Below are positions 43,169-53,970 of a stretch of DNA of 64,000 nucleotides, one piece after another; within the stretch, counting starts at the first letter, position 1, and each line of letters begins with the position of its first letter. The notes beneath the pieces were generated by a model. It was not told where the DNA came from and ran no database searches. It saw only the letters and a program-made list of their open reading frames with translations. Source of the stretch: Corallium rubrum (Eukaryota; Cnidaria; Anthozoa; Scleralcyonacea; Coralliidae); NCBI GenBank assembly GCA_964035015.1, contig OZ035997.1:84477982-84541981 (forward strand), in the 5' to 3' direction. Made by a program: the position numbers and the translations under genes.

Positions 43169-44746
43169 ATTGTCGATTTCTATCCGTCTATTTCTGAAAA
43201 ACTATTGGACCAAGCATTATCTTGGGCTTCGAATTTGGCTACTATAACTGAAAACAACATTTCAATAATAAAACACGCTAGAAAATCTCTCCTTTTCAAT
43301 ACCGGAATTTCATGGATAAAAAAAGATAGCAATAGTTTGTTTGACGTTACCATGGGTTGTTTCGACGGCGCGGAAGTTTGTGAGTTAGTAGGCCTTTTCA
43401 TTTTAATTAAATCACCTAAGTAAGAAATTTGGCAAAGAAAGCATTGGCCTATATAGAGATGACGGTTTAGCTATTATAAAAAGTAAATCAGCACGTTTAG
43501 CAGACAAAACAAGGAAAGAACTCCACAAAATTTTCGAGCAGTTTGACCTAAAAATTACCGCCGAATCAAATTTACGCATAGTAAACTTTTTAGATGTAAC
43601 TTTCGACCTCAACAATGGAAATTATAGGCCCTATAGGAAGCCCAATGACGATCCGCTTTACATAAATAAGCACTCTAACCACCCACCAAGCATCACAAGA
43701 CAGTTACCTGCATCAATCAACAAGCGCATTGCACTTCTCTCATCAGATGAACAAGTTTTTCAGGAATCTGCACCCATATATCAGAACGCACTTAGGCACA
43801 GCAACTTTGATCATGAGCTTAGCTACACTCAACACACAGCACAGCAACCACGCAGGAATAGGCAACGCAACATCACTTGGTTCAACCCACCTTTTAGCAA
43901 GAGTGTAAGCACAAACATAGGACGTAATTTCCTAAACCTAATTGACAAACACTTCCCACCACACCATAAGCTCCATAAAATTTTTAACAGAAACACAGTC
44001 AAAGTAAGTTACAGCTGCATGAACAATGTTAAGTCAATAATCACTAAACACAATGCACACATATCTAGGAATAACATGCCACAGGATAAGGACACTAGCA
44101 GTTGCAATTGTAAGAAAAACACGAATTGTCCACTTAGAAAACAATGCATGACTAGGGACATAGTATACAAAGCAACAGTCACAGTAAACAACACAAACAC
44201 GATCAAGAATTACATTGGCATGACTTCAACCACATTCAAAGAGCGATTGGCCAACCACACTAAATCTTTTCAGCATAAAAAGCATGCAAACGACACCGAA
44301 CTTTCGAAATATATTTGGGCATTGAAAGAAAACAATAAGGATTTTAGTATTAATTGGCAAATTTTAAAACATTCCATTTCGTACACGGGAGGTTCAAAAC
44401 GATGTAATTTATGTTTAGAAGAAAAATTTTATATTTTGAAAGATAAAAACAAGAATTGTTTACTCAACAAAAGAGCAGAAATTATCAGTCAATGTCGTCA
44501 TCGAAACAAATTCCGCGCAAACAGCGCAACAAAGCCATGAATGCATGTATTGTTTCGCCCCCACACTCCCACGTTCCGACAAGAAGGATATAAGCACCCC
44601 CTGTTTTCGAAAATTGTCATCTGCCTGAAGATTCTTTTTTGGATGAAACAGCCTGTAGCAGACTTTTGAAGTAAGCGAAAATCTATATTTGCTCTAACTA
44701 TATGTTATCGAGCACTCTTTGCGTTTCGTAGACCAAAACCCACACG

Positions 44747-44755
<9 letters not shown>
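43169..44755 (+). mobile_element. Penelope-like retroelement, plus-strand copy
   Basis: Begins at RT motif FDIVDFYPSISEKLL and runs through a GLYRDDGLAI catalytic box. A 4-base insertion near 43407 shifts the frame after VGLFIL. From 43440 the frame is again open through FNPPFSKSVSTNIG, the Cys-rich SCNCKKNTNCPLRKQC and the GIY-YIG domain (NYIGMTSTTFKERLANH, LSKYIWALKE, with CNLCLEEK further on) to a stop at 44538. The 3' tail includes a hammerhead-like core at 44625-44649 and ends before the TA tract. It is 5'-truncated and non-autonomous as it stands. Confidence 0.87.
44625..44649 (+). ncRNA. Hammerhead-like core in Penelope tail
   Basis: CTGAAGA, stem ATTC/GGAT around T6, then GAAAC. It lies about 85 bases after the stop codon of the plus-strand Penelope-like copy, where terminal hammerhead motifs of this class are expected. 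Confidence 0.5.

Positions 44756-44822
<67 letters not shown>
44755..44822. repeat. (TA)n microsatellite
   Basis: About 33 TA dinucleotides directly after the Penelope-like 3' tail. Confidence 0.97.
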
Positions 44823-44878
44823 GTATGTGTTAAAAATATTTTATTAAAAATCTGATCTAGTGTAAAATATATTGAAAT

Positions 44879-44908
44879 TTTCGGCTGCAGACTGTCAGCC
44901 TTCCTCAG
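44879..44908 (-). ncRNA. Hammerhead-like core
   Basis: Minus strand CTGAGGA, A, stem GGCTG-ACAGTCTG-CAGCC (five perfect pairs), then GAAAATTTC. It is probably the terminus of another Penelope-type fragment in opposite orientation. Confidence 0.5.
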
Positions 44909-45006
44909 CTACTAAAATATTTACAAGACGTTAAAACTATTCGACGTGGTGCCTTTATAATTAATGTTCGCTATTGATGCATTGAGTACATACAGACTCG
45001 CAGGCC

Positions 45007-45365
45007 CGCGGGGGTACTCTCGTATATAAGGGGTACAATAAAAGTAGAGTGCTGCGTAGGCAGTGTAGAAACAACAATCGAAATATAGTAAGGTTAGATA
45101 TACTGCCGAAACAGAGAACGTAGGAGTCTAACGTTTCGAGCGAAGGCCCTTCGTCAGAGAGAAACCTGCCGCCCTCTAGGGTATGGTTTTTGAGCTCCAG
45201 GGTTTGGAATAGGGTATACAAATTGCCCATTTTGGTCTGGAATAGGGTGCCGATGTGACATCAGTGCTGAGATGGGGTATTGATTTTTAGGTCTGGGATA
45301 GGGTCAGGATTTTGAGGTCAGGGCGGCACACCCTTACCCAAAAATTGCCAGAGTACCCCCCTGGC
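45007..45365. repeat. GGGGTACTCT-bounded repeat region
   Basis: CGGGGGTACTCTCGTATATA and AGAGTACCCCCCTGG are inverted ends. Inside, GGAATAGGGT and GGGATAGGGT words repeat. A hammerhead-like core lies at 45134-45157. Confidence 0.55.
45134..45157 (-). ncRNA. Hammerhead-like core
   Basis: Minus strand CTGACGA, A, stem GGGC-CTTC-GCTC (one G-T pair), then GAAACGTTAGA. The layout is the same as in the other copies. Confidence 0.45.
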
Positions 45366-45807
45366 TCGCAGGATAGTAGTGTATATGTGCGTGTGAAGAA
45401 TAAAAACAGCGATATTCGGTAAATTTTTGCGTTTATTTAATACTACAAATGCATTAAATGCAAATTAATAAAGAACAAAAATAATATTTAACAATGAAAT
45501 TAGTAAGAAATGTTAATTGTTTCATTTAATGGTATAAGTTTTAAATACTCAAATAGTATATAATAATTTTTTCAACCTCGTACATATGAGACCTTTGCCT
45601 TCGACAAAAATGGTCATTCAACGCCCAGAAGTTTTGGATTTACAAGACAGTTTATGCAGTCTTTGTCTAATTTGTTGATTGGAGCCATTTCGGAGTCAAG
45701 GTAAAACTCATTTCATATACACATAAGACTGAAGCAACCATAGTAAACAATGCACTTTTGCAATTTGAAAGCGAAGCTTTATTGTGTATGAATTAAGTTA
45801 TACTTTA
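45366..45807. other. AT-rich, no recognisable feature
   Basis: No coding frame or structured repeat was recognised. Confidence 0.4.
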
Positions 45808-46311
45808 AAGTGGCCTATAAAACGAAAATTAAGTTTGTCTTATTTGAAAGAACACTTAAAATCATAGAGGAACATCTTTTGCAGTTTTTCGTTTCCTTGC
45901 TTTGTTCTTGAGATATTTTAGTTTGTTTGATATCCAAATGAAACATTTTGACGTCGTAGGTGCATAATGAGCTATCGGAGAAGGTTAGATATCTTTTCTA
46001 TTATCAAATCAAATTAATTTAAATGATCGAAGTATGCATGTGGATGTGTTTCATCCACAAAACCAAACATGTAGATCTTCAAGTGATTATTATATTTGGT
46101 AATAGCAAAGATATATAACTTTTTCGATAACTCATTAAGCACGTGTGACGTCAAATGTTTAATTTGCATATAAAAAAAACCGAGAAGAAAAACGAGAAGT
46201 ATCTCAAGAACAAAGCAAGGAAACGAAAAACTGCAAAAGATGTTACTCCATACCATTTTAAGTGTTCTTTCAAATAGGACAAACTTAATTTTCGTTTCAT
46301 AGGCACTTTAA
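45808..46311. mobile_element. MITE, GAAACGAAAATTA family
   Basis: The ends AAAGTGGCCTATAAAACGAA and TTCGTTTCATAGGCACTTTA are inverted. The inner arms AACATCTTTTGCAGTTTTTC and its complement, and two copies of the ATCTTT-CTATTA block in opposite orientation, match 21069-21601. Confidence 0.85.
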
Positions 46312-46893
46312 TGTGCATATATACGAAACGAAAATTAAGTTTGTCTTGTTTCAAAGAAAACTTAAAATGACAAAGTATCATTTTTTGCAGTTTTTGGTTT
46401 CTTTGCTACGTTTTTGAGATACTTTTGTTTGCTGGAAATATAAATGTCGCATGTTGTGACGTACATGTACATGACTTATCGCAGGTTATATATCTTTGCT
46501 ATGATCAAACCAAACTAAATTTGTAGGACGCGCATGTACGTCTGCATGTTCCTCACACTACATCAACCATGTAGAATTTCAAGTGGTTTCGTTTGATAAC
46601 AGCAAAGATATCTAGGACGCGCATGTACGTCTGCATGTTCCTCACACTACATCAACCATGTAGAATTTCAAGTGGTTTCGTTTGATAACAGCAAAGATAT
46701 CTAACCTTATCCACTTGGCATGGCACTCATTATGCATGTGTACGTCACAACGCGTGACATTTACATATCAAACAAACCGAAATATCTCAAAAACGAAGCA
46801 AGGAAACCAAAAACTGCAAAACGTGTTACTTTGTGATTTTAAGTGTTCTTTCATGTCAAAGACAAACATAATTTTCGTGTCTTCTCCATTTTA
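46312..46893. mobile_element. MITE, GAAACGAAAATTA family, with internal tandem duplication
   Basis: A second copy is placed head to tail after 45808-46311. A segment of about 89 bp starting TAGGACGCGCATGTACGTCT is duplicated in tandem (about 46525-46613 and 46614-46701). Confidence 0.8.
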
Positions 46894-47265
46894 ACTGCAA
46901 AAATGTTCGAACTTGTAACTTTTGGACAATAAACTTCCTTGTGCCAACACGCAATCGTGTTATCCGCCATCTTGTTCTAATACTTTGACGTCACAACCAA
47001 AGTAAATAAACATGATGAAACTTATAGCTGAAGTTGCGTGATATTCTCTTGTAAGTGATGTGTTTTAAAGTTGAGAACAGAAACCATCCACAAAAGATCG
47101 AGTTACAGACTTTACACAAGTGTAAATCAAAGCAGGATATCGCACTCTTCCCAGACTGTTTTTCCCTGTGAATATTATATACGTGCAAATGTATAGACGA
47201 CTATAGCTTGCACTTACTCCCTTGATAGAGAACAAATGTTTCTAAACAACGAAATTTGTGCAAGA
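46894..47265. other. No recognisable feature
   Basis: Ordinary AT-rich sequence. The short open frame on the minus strand (46991-47188) lacks similarity. Confidence 0.4.
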
Positions 47266-47274
47266 GGTCTGTAT

Positions 47275-47339
47275 AGCTTGGTTCAGACTAGGGCCATAAG
47301 CATTTATGCTTATTCGCTAGTGTGAACCAGGCTTATAGT
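47275..47339. repeat. Small MITE-like hairpin
   Basis: The ends AGCTTGGTTCAGACTAG and CTAGTGTGAACCAGGCTTAT are inverted around GCATTTATGC. Confidence 0.7.
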
Positions 47340-47590
47340 GGTATATTATAAGTACTATTGGGCATTTCACTCGATTACATAGCATGTTCTAAGGATTTAG
47401 GGTGAAGGAAAATTCGAGTGTAGAATATATACATTTTAAGACCAAACCGGGAGCAGTTGCGAAAAATGCAACTACACAGGCCCTCCGGCAGGAATCGAAC
47501 CCACGACCTTGCGACTCTAGTGCAATGCTCTGACCACTGAGCCACGGAGGCCGTTGCCGAGAGCTTGATCGCGAGTTCTGTATATATAAG
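47340..47590 (-). mobile_element. tRNA-derived SINE, full copy
   Basis: On the minus strand a tRNA-like head (47551-47479) has the A-box TGGCTCAGTGGT and B-box GGTTCGATTCC, an anticodon loop CTAGAGT and acceptor arms GCCTCCG/CGGAGGGC with one bulge. The body then follows, containing TGCATTTTTCGCAACTGC and TTCTACACTCGAATTTTCC. Body fragments occur at 18210-18345, 61785-61855 and 62245-62373. The bulged acceptor and attached body argue for a SINE and not a functional tRNA. Confidence 0.85.
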
Positions 47591-47866
47591 CTTGTACCTC
47601 ATTACATATTTGACAAACAAAAGCATTCTAGGAAAATTGCAATATCATCCTTTGTGTGTATCTGACTCAATTTTTCACTTTACCCTGGTTGTGACTTCAC
47701 ATGCATGGAGGACAATGACGAGCCGGTGCTAGTAATAGCAATAATTTCTCCGGCACATGATTGGTACTGCACAGTCATCTCAGTCTTTAACTATTAAATC
47801 TACAGACGAGTCACTGACAAATATGTACACTAACCGATAAACGAGTTTCCTATCATTCGTTCATAG

Positions 47867-48178
47867 CATAGGTAATAGAACGTATACATGGTTTGGAAAG
47901 TCATCCAAAGTCATTGTTCTATGTTTTTGTCGTATATAAAGTGTTTGGAAATTTGTGCAACTTAACGGTATTGTATTTTCTGTATAACGAAGCAGTTATC
48001 CAATAGCAGCGATCGGGTTTAATTTGTAGTCCTTCATCGTCACGTGTTGTGGTGCTTCGTCGTCACGTGTTCATAGAATTTACTTCCATATAAGGAACTC
48101 CATTGTCTTTCAACATGACCATTACTTCAAGTTGAAAGACAATAGAGCTTCCAAACCATATGTTCTATTAACTATATG
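47867..48178. mobile_element. MITE with ATGGTTTGGAA ends
   Basis: CATAGGTAATAGAACGTATA then CATGGTTTGGAA at the left; TTCCAAACCATATGTTCTAT then TAACTATATG at the right. A TTGAAAGACAATAGAG/CTCCATTGTCTTTCAA hairpin lies near the right end. Confidence 0.75.
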
Positions 48179-49137
48179 TTCAGGGTCGGCATCTACCTAT
48201 ATTAAGGTTTTTGATTGGTTTAGTTCACCTGTCTAACCCAAACAAAAACTCTAATCAGTAACGAGAGTGGAAACAAATTGTCAATTGTCAATGCGATTTG
48301 TTATTTATAGCCAATCAAAAAACTTGTTCATATTACGCAAGTCTTTACTGGTCGTTGACCATTATTTTCATCGACGACATATTTTTAGCGCGAATTGTCG
48401 ACTAGTTCAAGTTAAAAAATTATTAGCTACTTAGTTACATAAAATATTCTAACTGAAAAGCAAACTAGTACACTAGCTCGTCAATGGAAATAATGAGCAT
48501 TGAATAATACGAAACGTGTCTATCAGTCAGTGTATTCTGACTATAAGAAGTGTCACTCAGTGAATCTATCTTCCTCGTCTGTATTTTCATGTAATATTTC
48601 ATAAACGAATGGGAGTGTTTTACCAGGAGTTACAAATACGAGAGGACAATGAAAATCACGAGGCCGTTAACCGAGTAATTTTCATTGTCCTCGAGTGTTT
48701 GTAAAACATTTTTATTGTTTTCGAATGTTTTACAAACATGAGAGAACATTGAAAATTACGGGGTAATATAGGCCGAGTGATTTCTGTTGTTCTCGAGTTT
48801 TTGCAACCCCACGACACACGAGTTTATGAAATAACTTCTCAATCCGAGTTAATTATAGTAGAGGGACTTGATGATGTTGGTCATATTGTATTATACAATG
48901 GTTTCAATGCACGTTGAATTTATAATTAAGAAATGTGGTAATAAACGGTTCTTTGTTTGTGTCGTGCATTATCTGATTTCTTAATTGTAAATTCAGTTAG
49001 CGCGACCGGGTTTCAAAACTCATGCACATGACCAAATATTTTCCTCTGATTGGCTAATTAGCTCAATGAATTATTGAGTTTGAGAAATCAATTATAGACT
49101 GAGGCGACTACACTGTTAAAACATCAATATGTTTTAC
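48179..49137. other. Repeat-derived non-coding DNA
   Basis: Includes the AACCCAAACAAAAAC word shared with 25025 and 58540, GAGGACAATGAAAAT/ATTTTCATTGTCCTC inverted motifs at 48640-48800, and an inverted AATTTATAATTAAGAAAT/ATTTCTTAATTGTAAATT pair at 48917-49004. No gene was recognised. Confidence 0.45.
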
Positions 49138-49890
49138 CATAGTTGATAGAGGGAGATGGTTAGGAAACATCATAAAACCCATTGTTCTAAGGTCTTGTGC
49201 ACGGTCACGGTTGAAAATTCTATTGTTTTACTATTGTTTTACTATTGTTTTACTATTGTTTTACATTTGCGAACTAAGATAGCAGTGTAAAAGAGATTGG
49301 GCACTACGTGTTTGTTTTGGCTTCTGGTTCGAGGAACACCGCTGCCAAACGTTTTGCGCATGCGCGACGTCCGAGCTCGTCCCAGGCTCGTCCTCAGAAA
49401 AAGAGCGGGAAAACACTAAAATATTTCGACTTGTCCAAGAGTCCGACACAAAAGTTAAAATTATAAGCATACTACCAAAAAGATAAGGTAGGTAATTTGT
49501 ACATGGCTTCCTTGTCAATATTGTAACATATTCTGAATTTACCACTTCGTAATTTTCTTTACCCTTTTTTAAAAACACAAATGAATAGTCGAGTCTTACT
49601 TAGTCTCCACTGTCTGGTTGTTGTCGCCACGGCTAGTTCTCACTTCTCTTGCAATGTTTACTCAGCGAATTCACGCATGCGCAAACGTTTGGCAGCGGTG
49701 TTGGTTCGAGGTATTCCAGTACCTACTGTATTTCAATAGAAAACGTTTGTGCTCAGTCGTTTGTTCATATCAAATGAGCTTTAAAAAACTTTGTGCACGG
49801 TCAAACCCCGTTCAACCTCCAAGTGGGTTCTTTGTTCAATATATTTGAAGTTTGCCGGGTTTCCTAACCATCTCCACCTATCAAATATGG
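49138..49890. mobile_element. TIR element carrying the 9-bp-duplication MITE
   Basis: The ends ATAGTTGATAGAGGGAGATG (then GTTAGGAAAC) and GTTTCCTAACCATCTCCACC (then TATCAAATATG) are inverted. A GTGCACGGTCA pair is inverted relative to the outer ends. The MITE at 49335-49702 is inserted within it. Confidence 0.8.
49335..49702. mobile_element. MITE with 9-bp duplication, AACACCGCTGCC family, copy 2
   Basis: 368 bp, inverted relative to 37560-37926 and highly similar throughout. Direct repeats GGTTCGAGG lie at 49326-49334 and 49703-49711. Confidence 0.93.
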
Positions 49891-50501
49891 TTTTAGAAAC
49901 TGTCAAAAGATTTGAGACTAATCTATATTGATCAACGAATCAGGAACCGGATAGATTTCTGCTATATTATATATACCGCCTAATAACTTAGGGTAGAAAC
50001 TTTAAAAGTCATTTTCGTCTCATTGGCTTGCTTTTAAAAACTTTGGTTTCTTTATTGCTAACACGCTTTAACAGCGCACCTAAAAACGCCTCAATCAAAA
50101 CATCATTTAAATTATATATACCAAGAGCATGTAGAGCTGGCGAGGACTTACGATTTGCGCCCTCAGGAAGCTTATATAACTACATTTCAATTCCAAATAA
50201 TAAATCATCTATCTAAATTGTACGATCTATTTTATAGTGCAATTAAAGTAACTTAATTCAAATGACAAAGAATATCTCGTGCACTTAAGTTGGATAAAAC
50301 TCGCCTCCAATCCCTGTGCTAGTTCTTAAAACAAATTAATAAAGTGCAGTGTAATATACCTACCAATCCGGACACTATTATTATAATTACTATTATTACT
50401 ACTTCGATCTAGTGACTTCACCAAAACCTAAAGGTACTGAAGTATTGGGAAAGAACAGAGAAAAGAAACTATTTAATACTCCTTTCCGTGCAATGAGTAT
50501 A
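49891..50501. other. No recognisable feature
   Basis: AT-rich sequence; the frame at 50028-50216 has no similarity. Confidence 0.4.
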
Positions 50502-50903
50502 AGGCCCTGTGGACATGAAGCGGATTGAGTGTCCAAGTCAAATCTCGCATGTTGTTTCTCCTTGTTGTGTTTACATGAAGAAGATTGAAAGTTTTCGATC
50601 TGATCGAAACGGATGGCTGAAGTCAATCCACGCAGTGGAGTGGATTGACTTGAGATCCAAGCAAGGTTCGACTTGAATGTCTCCAATCTGATTCATGTAT
50701 TAAAACACGGTTTGACTTCAAAATGGCTTGATACGTACGAGTGAAGTTGGTGCGTGTCATGCTAAATGGCAGACAGTGAGGGAAGCACAGAAAATAGTGT
50801 TCCAAAACCGAAAACAATGTTCCATGCAGATCGGATTCTACATGTAAACATGTGCTCGGATTGACGGTTTTCGATCCCATTCGCTTCATGTAAACAGGGC
50901 CTA
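50502..50903. mobile_element. MITE with AGGCCCTGTGGACATGAAGC ends
   Basis: The right end GCTTCATGTAAACAGGGCCT is the imperfect complement of the left. The interior has several ACATGAAG and GGATTGACTT inverted blocks. It is related to 33655-34400. Confidence 0.8.
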
Positions 50904-52330
50904 ATTAGGAGTATATCGGCCAAACCAAACGTCAGTTTGGTACGCGGTTAAAAGAGCACGCGTGCCGCGTGGGATGATTCCAAAATTATTATCATTAATC
51001 CACGATACCATCAAAAACGTTGTATGGAGGTATGGTATGGCATATTAATATTGCTCACACGCTATTGAATCTCGACTACAACGGTCTATTACCAGAAGCC
51101 TATATTTGGATATTGTTGCGGCAGACAACGTTACGAGTGGTTGTCTTGTAAAGATCATCTGATGAAGTCACTAGATCGGAGTGTCGAAGCGTTGGGTATG
51201 AACAGTAACTTTTTAAGTTACGTTAATTCACAAACACGTAGCGATGTTCATACTGTATATGTACTGTGAGAAAATTCAATATAATAAAAATATAATTAAA
51301 AATGACTGTCCTAACTTATTCTGCAACTTATACAGTCTGTATTATACTGTTTGCATACTTAATAGCTACATGTAAGTTGTAACTAAAAAAAAATAGTGTC
51401 TTCCGTGACAGCGCGAGAATCAGTAAATTATATAGCCCGTACAGTATATACCCTCTCGTAACAGCCTCATCTAAAAAACTGTCTAGCAATTCCTGCAACC
51501 TTGGATGGAATGCTATGTCTGTTGGTATTCGTTACAGACCTGTACCGCTGCATAGGAAATACACTAGTATAATATCAGATACATGTAAATATACTAAGCT
51601 ATAAAGCTATTAATTAAAACTAAATGTGCCAAATACATTCAGAAATGGTTTTTTTTTAAACATTTTTAACAACTTTCCACATGTAAACATTTGCACTAGT
51701 AATTACATGTCTTTGAGAGTTTGAGGGCAATTTGGGATATACAGGTAGTCAGTTTTCAAAAACATTATGAAATTGCCCAATTGTGAACGAAGTGAGTTGA
51801 AAACTACTGAGGGCTATTTACCCGAAATTGCACGAAAAAACATGTACATGCAATTACTAATTAATTACATGTTACATGAAATTTTTGTTTCCTGCTTTCA
51901 GCCATTTTGAAGTGAAAAGCAGAAAGACTGGAGACGGAGTTTCCTGCCAAAAGAGGTCTTGGACGAAGGCAATTTCAAGCAGTGGGCAATTTCAAATAAT
52001 TGTACTGTTTGTGTGGTGAAACATATGGCAATTGCATGTAACATGTGATTACACAAGTTAATTAAATGTTTGCATAGTGACAAATTGTAAATACTGTTCA
52101 TAATCATTGTTTGAACAATATTGTTCAGCAGTGACAAAGCAAGATTTCTCATGTTGTTGGAACAGGGAAAATTAGTCGTATTCATTTGATGAAACAACTA
52201 TGTTCACTATTTTTGATAATCATGTCTGTTCCAACGTTTCACAAGTTATTACAGCATTGGAAAAATTGAATAATGTTGTAACAACTTAATATCATAGCAT
52301 TGACCATTTGCTGGTCAGTGCTCTTGTTTA
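50904..52330. other. Non-coding DNA with one hammerhead-like motif and a palindrome
   Basis: A CTGATGA ... GAAG motif lies at 51159-51190. An inverted region at about 51670-51890 has AATTACATGT/ACATGTACATGCAATT-type ends and TTTGAGGGCAATTTGGG against its imperfect counterpart. No gene was recognised. Confidence 0.45.
51159..51190 (+). ncRNA. Degenerate hammerhead-like core
   Basis: CTGATGA, A, stem GTCACT-AGATCGG-AGTGTC (one T-T mismatch), then GAAGC. The second box has G for the last A, so activity is doubtful. Confidence 0.25.
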
Positions 52331-52332
52331 CA

Positions 52333-52496
52333 GGGGCAGATCCAGGATTTTGGAAAAGGAAGGCCTCTACAAGTCATCGATCATATATGTAGCATCAGCA
52401 GTTGTTCAAAAGCAAAAATTTTTCGGGAAAAGTCTCTTTTTTATTTTACAATTTGGAAACAACAAGGTGCCATGAGCCCCTCTCCTGGATCTGCCA
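52333..52496. mobile_element. MITE with GGGGCAGATCCAGGA ends
   Basis: GGGGCAGATCCAGGATTTTG at the left and CCTCTCCTGGATCTGCCAC at the right are inverted. An AACCCTTTCCCT/AGGGAAAGGGTT pair at 52540-52650 marks a further palindrome just downstream. Confidence 0.65.
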
Positions 52497-52949
52497 CAGG
52501 TTCACACTGGTCAGCACACTGTTGCTCAAGCCTGTTAAGTAAACCCTTTCCCTATTAGGCCACCCAAAACCAGCCACTTTGTTATTTTACTCTGTCTAAC
52601 ACCAGATGATTTTACTCATCAAGTGAGAATACCTAGAGGGAAAGGGTTAATGCCCGTTTGCACAATAATTATGATTCTTGTATACGATTGTCATTCTGGT
52701 ATATGTGATTGTTCGTACACAATGCAACAGTTGCTGGTTGCTCGTTTCTGATTTTGATGAAAGTTGCACACTTGTCAGTAGAGCACATATAAATTATGTC
52801 ACCATGACAATCATATACAAGCACTGTATTGTGTAGATTACAATATAGAACAAAACATACAATAATTTCTAATTTATATATTTTAAAATAATTGTGAATC
52901 CTACCGTTTGGTAAATAAGTTGTGCACAGTCAAGCATGTAGGTCCTCTA

Positions 52950-53970
52950 TTACATCAAGCAAAGATCATTACAAGCTGACATTGCTGCTCTTTCGATGGC
53001 TTTATCTTTGGATGGTTGGGGACTCAGGCTTTCATACTCCTCCACAGTATAAAAACAAAGGCTACCATAAAAGCTAGCTTGGCCTCCATCAATACTATAC
53101 TTCAAAGAGGGCACATTGCTTTGTGTTTGCCAAAACATATAAAGCTTGCCTCTTGAGTTGGTTGGACCTGTCTTTGGAATTGGCTTTTTTTCTTCTTCAA
53201 GAAGCTTTAGAGCTTGTTTAGCCAAAGCTTCCTCTGCATCTTTTTTCCTTGGCTGTGGCTCCTGTCCACTCAAGTTAATATTCCATTCCTTCACCACATG
53301 GACCACAACACTGAATTTCTCTCCATCAGTGCACGTTGCTTCTTCATATTTTGGAAATTCAGTGTGAACACTCAGTTTTTTCTGGTATTCTTTCAACATT
53401 TTTTGGCAGCGATCTGTTGATTTACAATTACGGCCCTTGAGCTCTTCCAATGCATCCTTGGCAGTATTTTGCTCAGCATCTTTTTTCTTTTTTGCCTTTT
53501 TACCTTTGAAGCAACGTTTACCAAGATAAACTTTGCTGAAGTATTCCTTTGTTTCTGGCACTTCTTGGATTATATATGTCAGAACTATTTTGCTTCGTTT
53601 CACATGTTCAGCAAGAAGCCCTTTGAAATTTGATGTAATCGGAGCTGCTTGGGCTTCAGCTTGGTTGCCCTGATGTTCAATTGTATCTTGCAACTGATTC
53701 TTGTCGCTTTTCTTGTTTCCTGTCTGCGCCTTAGGTAGCACAATGGGGTTCTTTGTTGTGGGCAGATTTGAAGGTGAAGGTGAAAAGTCATTCTCTTTGC
53801 AATCATCTGTTGATTCATTGATGAAAGATTTCAAGGCCACCTCAGCAGCACTTTGCTCTGCCTCCTTCTTAGTTAATTTAGCCCCTTCAGATGAGAACGA
53901 TTTTCCCGCAACAGAAACTTTGCTGAAAAACTGGTGAGTTGCAGTTTCTTCATGAGTATACTTTGGAAGG
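52950..53970 (-). CDS. HEPN/dsRBD protein, 3' part (dsRBD 1 second half to dsRBD 4)
   Basis: Read from 53970 leftward. The frame starts in the target duplication (Leu-Pro-Lys) and continues YTHEETATHQFFSKVSVAGK ... KKEAEQSAAEVALKSF, the second half of a classic dsRBD (beta strands then the Lys-rich helix 2). Three more dsRBDs follow, numbered from the Met at 53840: residues 70-135 (KKKKDAEQNTAKDALEEL), 143-216 (RKKDAEEALAKQALKLL) and a degenerate one at 230-293. TAA is at 52950-52952. Such domains bind double-stranded RNA without strong sequence preference. No start codon of its own is expected before 53840, because the natural 5' half lies beyond the transposon at 55885-56949. No intron is visible. 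Confidence 0.85.

Noticed and set aside
42882-43401. Two identical 73-residue ORFs in opposite directions
   Set aside because: Antisense shadows of the reverse transcriptase in the two Penelope-like copies.
47479-47551. Functional tRNA gene (A and B boxes, possible AGA anticodon)
   Set aside because: The acceptor stem has a bulge, the anticodon stem has a mismatch, and the sequence continues into a repeat body found at other sites, so it is the head of a SINE.
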